A DNA stretch of 33,595 nucleotides, taken from WHSP01 sp040905505. GTDB taxonomy: Bacteria; Gemmatimonadota; Gemmatimonadetes; Longimicrobiales; Longimicrobiaceae. Position 1 is the stretch's first letter, and each line of letters begins with the position of its first letter. The stretch spans positions 1 through 33,595 of the forward strand of contig JBBDRL010000063.1 in NCBI GenBank assembly GCA_040905505.1, given 5' to 3'. Positions 1 through 8,881 of this stretch are shown here, one piece after another. The translations under genes and the position numbers were made by a program. The notes below the pieces were generated by a model. The model searched no databases, was not told the origin of the DNA, and saw nothing but the letters and a program-made list of their open reading frames with translations.

Positions 1-55
1 TTCAGGATTCAGGATTCAGGATTCAGGATTCAGGATTCAGGATTCAGGATTCAGG
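1..55. repeat. Heptanucleotide tandem array (TTCAGGA)n
   Basis: Almost eight uninterrupted copies of the 7-bp unit TTCAGGA begin at the first base of the window, so the array may extend further left. The stop codon of the BON lipoprotein gene (minus strand, TGA at 39-37) lies inside the array, so its last codons are written in repeat sequence. Two other 7-bp-period arrays occur at gene ends in this window (26446-26466 and 28840-28867). Confidence 0.95.
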
Positions 56-444
56 TTCGGGGGCTCGGCGGTCGGAGTCCGGGGCGGGCTGGGGGCGAGG
101 CAGCGGATGTCGCGAGGGCCGCGCTCGATGGTCATGTAGTCGACCACGGTGACGACGCCCGGAACGAGCTGGGCATTCCGGATCGCGCATTCCCAGGCTC
201 CCATCCCCTCCACGTTGCCGTAGAGCAGGACGATGCCACCGTCGACCTCTACACGAAAGGAGGACGTCGCTACGGCGGGCTCGGCGGCAAGACGGGCCTG
301 GACCTCCTGGAGGATATGGGCGTCGTGACTGCGGTCCACGACCGGCGGCGGTCGTCGAAGCGCCGAGCAGCCGCCCAGGACGAGGAGCAGAAGGAGCCCG
401 CATTGTTTGAGCCGCACCGCGCCTATGCCAGCCTGTCCGATCAT
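37..444 (-). CDS. BON-domain lipoprotein
   Basis: This 135-residue protein starts with a signal peptide ending in a lipobox (LGGC, Cys26), so it is probably lipid-anchored in the envelope. Residues about 42-110 have the pattern of a BON domain (the OsmY/phospholipid-binding type): a helix around HILQEVQARL, a strand FRVEVDGGIVLLYGNV, then a second helix and the strand VTVVDYMTI. BON domains are associated with membrane or periplasmic lipid binding; no catalytic role is expected. The tail is Pro-rich and ends in repeat-encoded residues. The ATG at 444 is used because it gives a full signal peptide; a GTG at 417 is an alternative. The gene is divergent from the CPBP protease gene. BON is a small fold, so domain assignment is likely rather than certain. 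Confidence 0.75.
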   Translation of the reverse strand: MIGQAGIGAVRLKQCGLLLLLVLGGCSALRRPPPVVDRSHDAHILQEVQARLAAEPAVATSSFRVEVDGGIVLLYGNVEGMGAWECAIRNAQLVPGVVTVVDYMTIERGPRDIRCLAPSPPRTPTAEPPNLNPES

Positions 445-606
445 GACGAGAAGGATTGGGTCCGGTGCAGTTCCGAAGATTCAGCAGCTTGGATGTAGGG
501 TGGCGCCTTCGCAAGGGAGAAGCCAGTAGGGGGGAGACTGGGCGAGGCGCGCGGGCTACCGGAAGGCCTCCTATCTCCCGCGTTGCCTCTCCTGTAACTT
601 TACGGC

Positions 607-1341
607 ATGAGCCGCTACCTGACGCTCACCCGGAGCCACACCTATTCGCTGCTCTTCGCCCTGCCGCTCCTCCTGCTGTACGAGGTGGGGGCGATCTACG
701 TGGCGAGAGCGGAAGGCTCGGACCTGCGCAACGGGGCCGACGTGCTGCTGCGGACGCTGCTGGCGGTCGGCGGGGTCGAGGGGTCGGCGGCGGTGACGCT
801 CGTCGTAATCGGCGCGGCGATCGCCATCGTCACGCTCGAGCGACGGCGGCGCGCGGTACCCGTTCGGCTGCCGCCCTTCATCGGCATGATCATCGAAAGC
901 GTGCTCTACGCGGCGCTCCTGGGGATCGTCGTGGGAACGACGACACGATGGATCATGGAGGGGATCGCGCTGCCGCTGGCCAGCGCCGGGCCCACATCAT
1001 TCTCGCTCGCCGAAGGCCTCGTCCTATCGCTCGGTGCGGGGCTATACGAGGAGATCGTGTTCCGGGTGCTGCTCGTCGGCGGCCTGTTCGGCGTCTTTCG
1101 CAACAGCGGTCTCACCGCCGGCCGAGCGGGGTTGTTCGCCATCATCCTCTCCTCCCTGATCTTCTCCGGCTTCCACTACATCGGCCCGTACGGCGACGAT
1201 CTGGCGCTGCCTTCCTTCACCTTCCGGTTCCTCGCGGGGATCGTCTTCAGCGGTCTCTTCCTGACGCGCGGCTTCGGCATCACCGCCTGGACGCATGCCC
1301 TCTACGACGTGATGCTCGTCCTGGCGGTGAATTCGACATGA
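607..1341 (+). CDS. CPBP family intramembrane glutamic protease
   Basis: The 244-residue polytopic protein belongs to the CPBP (CAAX protease and bacteriocin-processing, Abi) family of intramembrane proteases. The three family motifs are visible: EEIVFR with the catalytic Glu pair at 148-149 and Arg153, a Phe-x-x-His motif ending at His190 (FSGFH), and HALYD with His230 and Asp234. About six hydrophobic segments can be counted. The stop overlaps the start of the LuxC-type gene by four bases (ATGA), indicating translational coupling. Bacterial members rarely have known substrates; a link to prenyl processing should not be assumed. In this position it may act on a membrane partner of the neighbouring acyl-reductase system, which is inference. 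Confidence 0.88.
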   Translation: MSRYLTLTRSHTYSLLFALPLLLLYEVGAIYVARAEGSDLRNGADVLLRTLLAVGGVEGSAAVTLVVIGAAIAIVTLERRRRAVPVRLPPFIGMIIESVLYAALLGIVVGTTTRWIMEGIALPLASAGPTSFSLAEGLVLSLGAGLYEEIVFRVLLVGGLFGVFRNSGLTAGRAGLFAIILSSLIFSGFHYIGPYGDDLALPSFTFRFLAGIVFSGLFLTRGFGITAWTHALYDVMLVLAVNST

Positions 1342-2738
1342 AGCTCAATGCCTTCCATCTTCCGGCGCTCAGCAAGCCGCCGGTCACGAGCTGGTCGTAC
1401 GCTGGACAGGAAGGGGTGGAGCTTCGGGTGGCCCAAATCACCCCGGACCTGCTGACCCGCCAGATCGACGCACTCCTGGCCGCCCGTGCCGCCCACCTGT
1501 CGCAGCGACCGGTACTCGACATCGTGCGGGTGATCGGAGGCGTCGCGGAGCGCTTCCTGGATCCGGACGACGAGCTTCGTCACAACGCCGTGACCGCGGT
1601 CGCGCGTGTGACGGGCCTGGCGATACCGATGGCGGAGCGGATCATCGGCGGAATGGCGAGCGACTGGCGAGAGGAAGCGCTGACGCGCATGCTCGAACGA
1701 GAGTTCGCCGATCCGCGGGTCCTGGATGGATACGTGAGACGCACGGCCGGTGGGGTACGATCTCACGCCATCGGCCCGTCGCTGACGTTCCACGTCTTCA
1801 GCGGGAACGTGCCGGGGGTGTCCGTCACGTCATTGATCCGATCGTTGCTGGTGAAGTCGGCGACGCTTGGGAAGAGCGCCGCCGGAGAGCCGATCCTGCC
1901 GGCGCTCTTCGCCCAGGCGATCGCGGACGTCGATCCCGAACTGGGCGCCTGCGTCGCGGTGACCTACTGGTCGGGGGGAGACGAGGCGCTCGAGGCGTGC
2001 GCGCTCGGCCGGGCGGGCGCGGTGGTCGCATACGGCGGGCGGGCGGCCGTCGCCTCGCTACGCGAGCGGACGCCGGACGGCGTTCCGTTTCTGGCGTACG
2101 GCCACCGGGTCTCGTTCGGGATGATCGCCCGTGAGGCCCTCACCAGCGAGAGGGCCCTCGACCTTGCCGGGCAGGCGGCGCTGGCGGTAGCCACCTTCGA
2201 TCAGCAGGGCTGCGTATCGCCCCACCTATTCTACGTGGAGGAGGGCGGCCAGGTCTCCGCAGGCGAGTGGGCCGAGATGTTGGCCGCCGGGATGGAGCGG
2301 CTCGAGAAGCATCTTCCGCGCGGCACGCTCGCGCCCGGCGAGTCCGTGGCCATCCGCCAGGCACGTTCGCACGCGGAATTCGAGGGGCTCGCGGGGCGCG
2401 GCCATCGGCTCTTGGCATCCACCGCCGGTACGGCGTGGACGGTGATCGTCGAGCCCGATCCGGCCTTCGCCGCCTCGTGTCTGAACCGCCTCGTCCGGGT
2501 CAAGCCGGTCGGATCACTGGAGAGCGTATTGCCCCACATCGCACCGCTGTCCGGCGTCCTCCAGACGGTGGGCCTCGAAGGGCCGGAGGCCCGCACGACG
2601 GAGCTTGCTATCGCGCTCGGGCGGCTCGGCGCCAGCCGCATCAGTTCCTTCGAGCGAATGCCCTGGCCCCCGGCCGACTGGAATCACGACGGACGCCCGC
2701 CGATCTCGGACCTCGTGCGATGGTGCGATTGGGAGTGA
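1338..2738 (+). CDS. LuxC-type acyl-CoA/acyl-protein reductase
   Basis: The 466-residue product matches the LuxC family, the NADPH-dependent reductase of the fatty acid reductase complex, which takes an acyl group onto a Cys and reduces it to the aldehyde. The likely acylated residue is Cys292 in the motif FDQQGCVSP, close to the position known for Vibrio LuxC (Cys286). The C-terminal block RPPISDLVRWCDWE is also typical. The open frame continues far upstream of 1338, but the ATG at 1338 is the correct start: it sits in a 4-bp ATGA overlap with the protease gene and gives a normal LuxC length. A LuxE-type partner lies at 4939-6078. There is no luxAB luciferase or luxD thioesterase in the window, so light production is not implied. 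Confidence 0.88.
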   Translation: MKLNAFHLPALSKPPVTSWSYAGQEGVELRVAQITPDLLTRQIDALLAARAAHLSQRPVLDIVRVIGGVAERFLDPDDELRHNAVTAVARVTGLAIPMAERIIGGMASDWREEALTRMLEREFADPRVLDGYVRRTAGGVRSHAIGPSLTFHVFSGNVPGVSVTSLIRSLLVKSATLGKSAAGEPILPALFAQAIADVDPELGACVAVTYWSGGDEALEACALGRAGAVVAYGGRAAVASLRERTPDGVPFLAYGHRVSFGMIAREALTSERALDLAGQAALAVATFDQQGCVSPHLFYVEEGGQVSAGEWAEMLAAGMERLEKHLPRGTLAPGESVAIRQARSHAEFEGLAGRGHRLLASTAGTAWTVIVEPDPAFAASCLNRLVRVKPVGSLESVLPHIAPLSGVLQTVGLEGPEARTTELAIALGRLGASRISSFERMPWPPADWNHDGRPPISDLVRWCDWE

Positions 2739-2938
2739 GCCGGAGCCCTGTCCGCGGCGTGTGTCGAACGGTGCGGGATCTCCTTACCCTGGCACCTCTC
2801 TTGCTCCCCGTCAGAGCAGTTCCACATCAACCTCGAACCGCGAAGCGACGAGCACCAGCCGCTCCCTGAGCGCACCGGAGATCCGGAACGGGATCATCGT
2901 CTGCCCCGTCTTCGCCGCTGCCGAAATCGTGACGCTCG

Positions 2939-3361
2939 ATGGCCCTACACTTATTTCCGACACCCGTCGAGTGCAAGAACTGCGGGACCGTCGTGGACGA
3001 TCCGTCGGTCGATCACTGCCCCAACTGCGGCAAGCTCCTGATGGAGCGACGCACACCGAGCCGGCTCGCCGGCGTGGAGCGCAAGTACGAGAACCTGCGG
3101 CTGCTCCTCGGGTTCGTTCGCTTTCTTGGCATCGCGACGGGGCTCGTCGGGCTCCTGCTCTTCATCTTCGCCGACGACTCGATGGCGCTGGTTGCGCGGG
3201 TGCTGACCCTGCTCGGCACGATCCTGATCGGTACGAGTCTCTTCGTGGTCGCGACGCTGATCGAGATCCTCGCGGACCTCGAGGAGAACTCACGCGCCAG
3301 CTTCCGAATCCAGCAGGCGATTCTGGAGACGTTCAGGTCCGCGCCATCGAGCGGAGAATGA
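2939..3361 (+). CDS. Zinc-ribbon membrane protein
   Basis: A 140-residue protein with an N-terminal zinc ribbon formed by Cys12, Cys15, Cys27 and Cys30 (CKNC and CPNC), followed by a basic linker and two predicted transmembrane helices at about 54-77 and 84-108, then a polar tail. The start is fixed closely because an in-frame stop lies three codons upstream (2930-2932); there is no obvious Shine-Dalgarno sequence. I recognise no named family. The layout suggests a small inner-membrane protein with a cytosolic zinc knuckle. It lies between the LuxC-type gene and the PBP4 gene on the same strand and may belong to the same transcript. The 200 bp before it hold no clear gene. Confidence 0.75.
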   Translation: MALHLFPTPVECKNCGTVVDDPSVDHCPNCGKLLMERRTPSRLAGVERKYENLRLLLGFVRFLGIATGLVGLLLFIFADDSMALVARVLTLLGTILIGTSLFVVATLIEILADLEENSRASFRIQQAILETFRSAPSSGE

Positions 3362-3448
3362 CCGTGCACACGCCTGTGACCCGCGGAAAGCGATTTGGCG
3401 GGTAGTTCGATAGGGCTCGTGAAGGGTTCAGACTGGAGTAGACGCGGG

Positions 3449-4936
3449 ATGCAGCACTTCATCAAAGTCGTGGCGATGCGAGCCGTGCGGCTCGCATTCT
3501 TTTTACTGGCGGTGCAAACGCCGCTCACAGCGCAGCAGGACTCGGTTCTGGCCGCGCCGACGGGCGGTTCGCTCCAGGCTCGCGCGGCGCAGATCGTCGA
3601 CGGCGTGTCTGGCGATTGGAGCGTGTTTGCCTGGTCGATCGATGGGGAGTCGACCCTGATCTCGATCAACGCGACCGAGCCGCTGGTTCCGGCTTCCAAC
3701 AACAAGATCTTCACGGGGATCTGGGCGCTCGACGAACTGGGGCCCGAACACCGGTTCCACACCGACTTGCTTGTGGCCGGCCCGGTCGAGAGCGGAGTCC
3801 TGCGCGGAGACGTGGTCCTCCGCGGATCTGGCGATCCGGCGTTCGGATACCCGCGGCGACTGGGGCACCCCGAATTCGTCGAGGAGCCGCTGACGCCACT
3901 TCGGACGATGGCGCAGCAGCTCGTGCGTGAGGGTGTCAGAGTCGTAGAGGGTGACATCGTCGGCGATCCGGCGGTCTTCGACACCGTGCTCGTCGGACCC
4001 GACTGGCCGGCCGACACCGGCGCAGGCGCGGCACAGTACGCGCCGCGAGTCAGCGGGCTGGCGTTTCAGCGTAACATGCTCTGGCTGGTGGCGATCCCCC
4101 GCTCGGGAGGGCCGGCCGAGATCCGACTCGACCCGCCGGTGGATGTGATCCCCGTGGTAGCGACCGTCAGGACGGGAGCCGGCCGCGCACTCGCGGTACG
4201 TCGGCCGGACGAGGACACGATCCGGATCAGCGGAGCGGTGGCGGGGGCGGGTACGCACCGATACGGGGTCGGGGTCGCCGACCCGGCGCTGCTCGCGGCG
4301 GGCGCGCTGACACACGCGCTGCGCGAGGCGGGGATCGAAGTACGTGGAGCCGCGCGGGTAGGCGCGACGCCCGAGGACGCCATCCTCGTACACCGGCATG
4401 TTTCGATGCCGGTAGGGCTGATGATTCCGTTCCTGAATCAGGACTCCGACAACTTCTTTGCGGAGCACCTCTGGAAGGCGAGTGCGGCAGCGGCGACCGG
4501 AATCGGAAGCTACCATCGTGGAGGACCGGCATCCGCGCTTCACTTCATTCAGAACGCCGGCGTGCCACCCGGCGAGATCTATCAGTTCGACGGCTCCGGG
4601 CTGTCGGGACTGAGCCGCACGAGCGCGCACGCCCTGGTCCGCGCGCTGATCTATGCGAATCGCAAGCCGTACGCCGATCTCTGGCACGCGTCGATGGCCG
4701 TCGCGGCAGATCCGGAGGGCACGCTGAACCGGCTCTTCCGCGGCACGCCTGCCGCGGGGAATCTGCACGCCAAAACCGGCTTCATCCGCGGTGCCCGAAC
4801 CCTTTCGGGTTATGTACGCTCCCGGAGCGGAGAGCTGATCGCCTTCTCGTTCCTCTACAACGGCGGGAATACAAACGGCGCGCGTGCGGCACAGGAGGAC
4901 CTCGGCGTTCTCCTCTCCGAGCATGGAGGAAACTGA
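3449..4936 (+). CDS. dacB: D-alanyl-D-alanine carboxypeptidase/endopeptidase, PBP4 type (S13)
   Basis: The product (about 495 residues) is a periplasmic class C penicillin-binding protein that trims or cleaves peptidoglycan cross-links. The three active-site motifs are in order: Ser83-x-x-Lys86 (ASNNK), Ser333-Asp-Asn335 (DSDNFF) and Lys442-Thr-Gly (AKTG). The large gap between the first and second motifs is the insert typical of the S13/DacB family. An N-terminal signal peptide is present. The open frame begins at 3395, but ATG 3449 with GGAG upstream, or ATG 3476 directly before the signal peptide, is more likely; I chose 3449. The LuxE-type gene starts two bases after the stop, so the two are probably co-translated. 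Confidence 0.9.
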   Translation: MQHFIKVVAMRAVRLAFFLLAVQTPLTAQQDSVLAAPTGGSLQARAAQIVDGVSGDWSVFAWSIDGESTLISINATEPLVPASNNKIFTGIWALDELGPEHRFHTDLLVAGPVESGVLRGDVVLRGSGDPAFGYPRRLGHPEFVEEPLTPLRTMAQQLVREGVRVVEGDIVGDPAVFDTVLVGPDWPADTGAGAAQYAPRVSGLAFQRNMLWLVAIPRSGGPAEIRLDPPVDVIPVVATVRTGAGRALAVRRPDEDTIRISGAVAGAGTHRYGVGVADPALLAAGALTHALREAGIEVRGAARVGATPEDAILVHRHVSMPVGLMIPFLNQDSDNFFAEHLWKASAAAATGIGSYHRGGPASALHFIQNAGVPPGEIYQFDGSGLSGLSRTSAHALVRALIYANRKPYADLWHASMAVAADPEGTLNRLFRGTPAAGNLHAKTGFIRGARTLSGYVRSRSGELIAFSFLYNGGNTNGARAAQEDLGVLLSEHGGN

Positions 4937-4938
4937 GC

Positions 4939-6078
4939 GTGCGCGACTCGCCGGCTGGTTTGGATCTCCGCGACCGCTTGCTGTCAGTCATCGAGCACGG
5001 CGCGGACAGCGCACTCGCCGAAGCCGAGTTCAGCCGTCTCGCCCACGACGTCTTTGCGTTTCAGTACGCGCTGAACCCAATCTATCGCTCATACTGCGAC
5101 GCCCGGGGGACGGCTCCGGATGGCATCGCCACCTGGCGTGATATTCCCGCCGTCCCGACCGAGGCCTTCAAGGTGGCACCGCTCGTGTGCGGCGACCCCG
5201 GCGCGGCGGAAGCCGTGTTTCGAACGAGCGGCACCACGGGGGGCGCCGCCCGGCGAGGAACGCACTACTTGCTGGACACCGGCTTGTATCGTGCAGCGCT
5301 CCGCGCCGGGTTCCGGGCCCGCCTCCTGCCGGATGCAGATTCACTCCCGATCGGCTCCCTCATTCCGCCGCCGGCCGACGCTGCCGACTCGTCGCTCTCT
5401 TTCATGATCGGAGACGTCGTCGAGACTTTCGGGGCCGAAGGCAGCGGGTTCCACGTCGGGGGCGGGTCGCTTCGCCTCGACGCGTTCCTCGCTTTCGCCG
5501 AACGTGCCGCGACCCGCGCGACGCCCGTCATGGTCGTGGGCACCTCGTTCGCCTTCGTGCACCTGTTGGACGGATTGGCGGAGACGGGGGCAGACCTTCA
5601 CCTCCCACCCGGTAGCCGGGTGATGGACACCGGCGGGTTCAAGGGGCGGTCGCGGGAGATCGGCAGGGATGAGCTCTACGAGATGATCGAGCGCGGGCTC
5701 GGAGTCCCGGGTAGATACATCGTGAACGAGTACGGGATGACCGAGATGAGCTCCCAGCTTTACGACGGCGTCGCCGGCAGGGCGGCCCCGGTCGGAGAAC
5801 CGCGCCGTCACAGCGGGCCCGCATGGCTCCGGACCGTCGTCGTAGACCCGGAAACGCTCCGGCCCGTGCCCGACGGTCAGACGGGCATCCTCCGGCATTA
5901 CGATCTCGCCAACCTGCACTCCGTCATGGCGATTCAGGCCGCCGACCTGGGGCGCGTCACGGCCGGGGAAATCGAGCTGCTGGGCCGGGCGCCCCTCGCC
6001 GAGTCGCGCGGCTGCTCGATCGCGATGGACGACCTGCTGCAGGTGATGAACGACCGACCAAGCTCGCCACCCGGCTGA
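4939..6078 (+). CDS. LuxE-type acyl-protein synthetase
   Basis: The 379-residue product belongs to the LuxE acyl-protein synthetase family, distant relatives of adenylate-forming enzymes. LuxE activates a fatty acid as acyl-AMP, takes it onto its own Cys and passes it to LuxC. Visible motifs are the nucleotide-binding loop RTSGTTGG (about residues 95-102), MDTGGFKGRSRE (about 230), NEYGMTEMSSQ (about 262) and, near the C-terminus, RGCS with Cys359, which probably corresponds to the acylated Cys of Photobacterium LuxE. It starts with GTG two bases after the PBP4 stop. With the LuxC-type gene in the same run it forms the minimum set for making a fatty aldehyde from a fatty acid. The native acyl substrate cannot be read from sequence. 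Confidence 0.87.
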   Translation: MRDSPAGLDLRDRLLSVIEHGADSALAEAEFSRLAHDVFAFQYALNPIYRSYCDARGTAPDGIATWRDIPAVPTEAFKVAPLVCGDPGAAEAVFRTSGTTGGAARRGTHYLLDTGLYRAALRAGFRARLLPDADSLPIGSLIPPPADAADSSLSFMIGDVVETFGAEGSGFHVGGGSLRLDAFLAFAERAATRATPVMVVGTSFAFVHLLDGLAETGADLHLPPGSRVMDTGGFKGRSREIGRDELYEMIERGLGVPGRYIVNEYGMTEMSSQLYDGVAGRAAPVGEPRRHSGPAWLRTVVVDPETLRPVPDGQTGILRHYDLANLHSVMAIQAADLGRVTAGEIELLGRAPLAESRGCSIAMDDLLQVMNDRPSSPPG

Positions 6079-6127
6079 GACCTCGCGGTCGAGTGTGGGC
6101 TCGAGTGCGCGGTCGCGACGGATCCCT

Positions 6128-8881
6128 CTACTTGCACTCCAGCCAGTTATCCCCGATGCCGCTCTCGACGCGCAGGGGCACGCGGAGATCAGCGGCGCCC
6201 TCCATCTTCTCGCGAACGAGGTCCAGCGTCGCGTCCGACTGATCGCGTGGCGTCTCGAACAGCAGTTCGTCGTGGACCTGGAGCAGCATCTTCGCAGCGG
6301 CACCTGCTTCGTCCAGCGCCGCCTGGATCCGGATCATCGCAATCTTGATCAGGTCGGCGGCGGTGCCCTGAATCGGAGCGTTCGTCGCCGCCCGCTCACC
6401 GAACGAGCGGATGTTGAAGTTCTTCGAGCGGATCTCGGGGATGTAGCGTCGCCGCCCGGTCAGCGTTTCCACGTATCCTCGCTCGCGGGCCAGCTCCACC
6501 TGCTGGTCGAGGTAGCTGCGGACGCGGGGAAATCGCTCGAAATAGCGGTCGATGAACTCCTTCGCCTCGGCGTTCGACACTCCCAGTTGCTGCGCGAGCG
6601 AGAAGGGGCCGATGCCGTAGATGACAGCGAAGTTCACCGTCTTCGCCCGCGCCCTCATGTCGCGGGTGACTGCATCGCCCTCCACACCGAAGACGAGTGC
6701 CGCGGTCTGACGATGGATGTCCGTCCCGGCGCGGAACGCCTCCACGAAGGCGACGTCCTCGGAGTAATGGGCCAGGATTCGTAGCTCGATCTGTGAATAG
6801 TCGGCGGAGACGAACACATGGCCGTCGGCGGGGACGAAGCCGCGCCGGATCTCCGCGCCGATCTCCGTACGGATAGGAATGTTCTGGAGATTCGGATCGC
6901 TCGACGAGAGCCGGCCGGTGCTCGCGACCGTCTGGTTGAACGACGTGTGGAGCCGCCCGGTGATGGGATTGACCAGCCTCGGGAGGGAGCTGACGTACGT
7001 CGACTGGAGCTTGTCGAGTTGCCGGTACTGGAGTAGCAGTGTGGGCAGCGTATGCCCCTGCGCCGCGAGCGCTTCGAGCACGCTGGCATCCGTCGAGGGG
7101 CCGGTCTTGGTGCGCTTGATGACCGGCAATTGAAGGTGCTCGAAGAGGATCTCGCGGAGCTGGAGATTCGAGTTGATGTTGAACTGAACTCCGGCCGCCG
7201 CGTGGATCTCGCTCTCGAGGGTCCGCAGCTCGGCCGCGAGGCGCTCTTGGAGGGCCTTGAAGAACGGACCGTCGGTCCGGATCCCGGTCCATTCCATCTC
7301 GGCGAGGACGTGGATGAGCGGGATCTCGATCGTTCGGAAGAGGTGCTCCAGCTTCAACCGCTCCAGCTCGGGCGCGAAGATGTCCCGGAGCTGGAGCGAG
7401 ATATCGACGTCCTCGCAGGCGTAATCGCGGCACCGATCGACGTCGACCTCGGCCAATGGCATCTCGCTTTTGCCCTTCCCCACCAGCTCCTGGTATGTGG
7501 TCGTGCGGTGGTCCAGGTACTGGAGCGCGAGCGAATCGAGCCCGTGCTCCCGACGACTCGGATCGATCAGGTAACTCGCGATCATCGTGTCGAACCCGAT
7601 TCCGCGGAGCGGGACGCCCGCTCGCCTCAGCACGAGGAGATCGTACTTCAGATTCTGACCGATTTTCTCGACCGTGGCGTCGGCAAGCAGCTCGGCCAGC
7701 GGCTTCATCTCTTCGCTCAGCAGGTCCGGCAGGTTGCGCACCTCAGGCCCTTCGAGCAATTCGCCTTCCGGGCGGCAGTGCCTGAACGGAAGATAGAACG
7801 CCTCGTCGGGTCGGAGGGCCAGGCCGATGCCGATCAGCTCGGCCCGGGTGGCATCCGTGCTGGTCGTCTCCGTGTCGACCGCAAAGCTCCCCTGCTCGCG
7901 GATCCGCCGCACGAGGTCATGGACCTGCTCGGGTTCGACGAGCGTACGATAATCGACCTCCCGCTGGCGCGGTGCCGCGGGTTCAGGGGCGCCGTAGTCC
8001 CTGACGAGTGAGTGGAACTCGAGCGCGAGGAAGAGCTCCTTGAGCCGTTCCCGATCGGGTGGGCCGCACTCCAGATCCGTCAGATTGAGGGGGACGTCGA
8101 GATCGGTCTGGATGGTCACGAGCGAACGCGACAGCCGCGCCTCTTCAGCCGACTGCTCGAGCGCCTCACGGGCGCGTTTGCCTGTGATCTGTGACGTCTG
8201 CGCCAGGATCTCATCGATCGAGCCGAAGGTCTCGATCAGCTTGATGGCGGTCTTCGGGCCGATGCCGCGGACGCCCGGCACGTTGTCCGACGAATCCCCT
8301 ATGAGCCCGAGGTAGTCCACCACATGCGCCGGAGCGACGCCGAGCCGCTCGTGGGCGTTGGATACGTCCACCCACTCCTCCTCCACCGCGGCGGGGCCAC
8401 CACGGCCGGGGTTGAGGAGGCAGACTCCGGGCCGGATGAGCTGGTAGAAATCCTTGTCTCCGGAGACGATCACCGCCTCCAGCCCGGCGTCGGCGGCGCG
8501 AATCGCTAGCGTCCCGATCACGTCGTCGGCCTCGTAGCCGTCCTTCTCGAGGACGGGAACGTTGAAGGCGAGGACGATCTCCCGGACGCGCGGCAGCGAG
8601 GCCTCGAGCTCAGTCGGCATCTTCTCACGAGTCGCCTTGTACGCAGGATAGATCTCGTGGCGCTGCGACATCCCCGCGTCGAAAACGACTCCGAGGTACT
8701 CCGGCCGGTGCTCCTCCAGAATCTTCAGCAGGAACTTCGTCACGCCCCACGCAGCGGACGTGTTCTCGCCGCGCGAGGTGATCAGCGGCCGCGCGATGAG
8801 CGCGAAGAACGCACGGTAGATGAGCGCGTAGCCGTCGATCAGGTAGAGCCGTGGCCGCCTCTCTTCCTCAGCTTTCGCCAT
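6128..8881 (-). CDS. polA: DNA polymerase I
   Basis: The 917-residue protein has all three PolA modules. The N-terminal 5'-3' exonuclease (about 8-290) starts with LYLIDGYALIYRAFFA and contains GDKDFYQL and the helix-hairpin-helix region around GVRGIGPKTA. The 3'-5' proofreading domain (about 320-510) looks active, with DTETTS, NLKYD and the YACED motif. The polymerase domain carries DYSQIELR (about residue 693), the O-helix RARAKTVNFAVIYG with Phe at the position that excludes dideoxynucleotides in E. coli, and QVHDELLFE (about 870). The enzyme serves Okazaki-fragment maturation and repair. Start: ATG at 8881, sharing one base with the TGA of the ybjQ-like gene (TGATG) behind a GAGGAG ribosome site; a GTG one codon earlier is possible. 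Confidence 0.97.
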   Translation of the reverse strand: MAKAEEERRPRLYLIDGYALIYRAFFALIARPLITSRGENTSAAWGVTKFLLKILEEHRPEYLGVVFDAGMSQRHEIYPAYKATREKMPTELEASLPRVREIVLAFNVPVLEKDGYEADDVIGTLAIRAADAGLEAVIVSGDKDFYQLIRPGVCLLNPGRGGPAAVEEEWVDVSNAHERLGVAPAHVVDYLGLIGDSSDNVPGVRGIGPKTAIKLIETFGSIDEILAQTSQITGKRAREALEQSAEEARLSRSLVTIQTDLDVPLNLTDLECGPPDRERLKELFLALEFHSLVRDYGAPEPAAPRQREVDYRTLVEPEQVHDLVRRIREQGSFAVDTETTSTDATRAELIGIGLALRPDEAFYLPFRHCRPEGELLEGPEVRNLPDLLSEEMKPLAELLADATVEKIGQNLKYDLLVLRRAGVPLRGIGFDTMIASYLIDPSRREHGLDSLALQYLDHRTTTYQELVGKGKSEMPLAEVDVDRCRDYACEDVDISLQLRDIFAPELERLKLEHLFRTIEIPLIHVLAEMEWTGIRTDGPFFKALQERLAAELRTLESEIHAAAGVQFNINSNLQLREILFEHLQLPVIKRTKTGPSTDASVLEALAAQGHTLPTLLLQYRQLDKLQSTYVSSLPRLVNPITGRLHTSFNQTVASTGRLSSSDPNLQNIPIRTEIGAEIRRGFVPADGHVFVSADYSQIELRILAHYSEDVAFVEAFRAGTDIHRQTAALVFGVEGDAVTRDMRARAKTVNFAVIYGIGPFSLAQQLGVSNAEAKEFIDRYFERFPRVRSYLDQQVELARERGYVETLTGRRRYIPEIRSKNFNIRSFGERAATNAPIQGTAADLIKIAMIRIQAALDEAGAAAKMLLQVHDELLFETPRDQSDATLDLVREKMEGAADLRVPLRVESGIGDNWLECK

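Noticed and set aside
456..1337. Upstream extension of the LuxC frame through the CPBP protease gene.
   Set aside because: The translated part is Arg/Ala-rich shadow sequence; ATGA overlap and LuxC length support the start at 1338.
3503..4924. A 473-codon open frame on the minus strand across the PBP4 gene.
   Set aside because: It is antisense to a gene with all three active-site motifs and has no recognisable domain; long antisense frames are expected at this GC content.
6079..6127. Terminator between the convergent LuxE-type gene and polA.
   Set aside because: The 49-base gap has imperfect repeats of GCGGTCG and CTCGAG but no clean stem.
7052..8011. A 319-codon plus-strand frame inside polA.
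   Set aside because: It is antisense to the proofreading and exonuclease regions of a well-supported polA and shows no domain.
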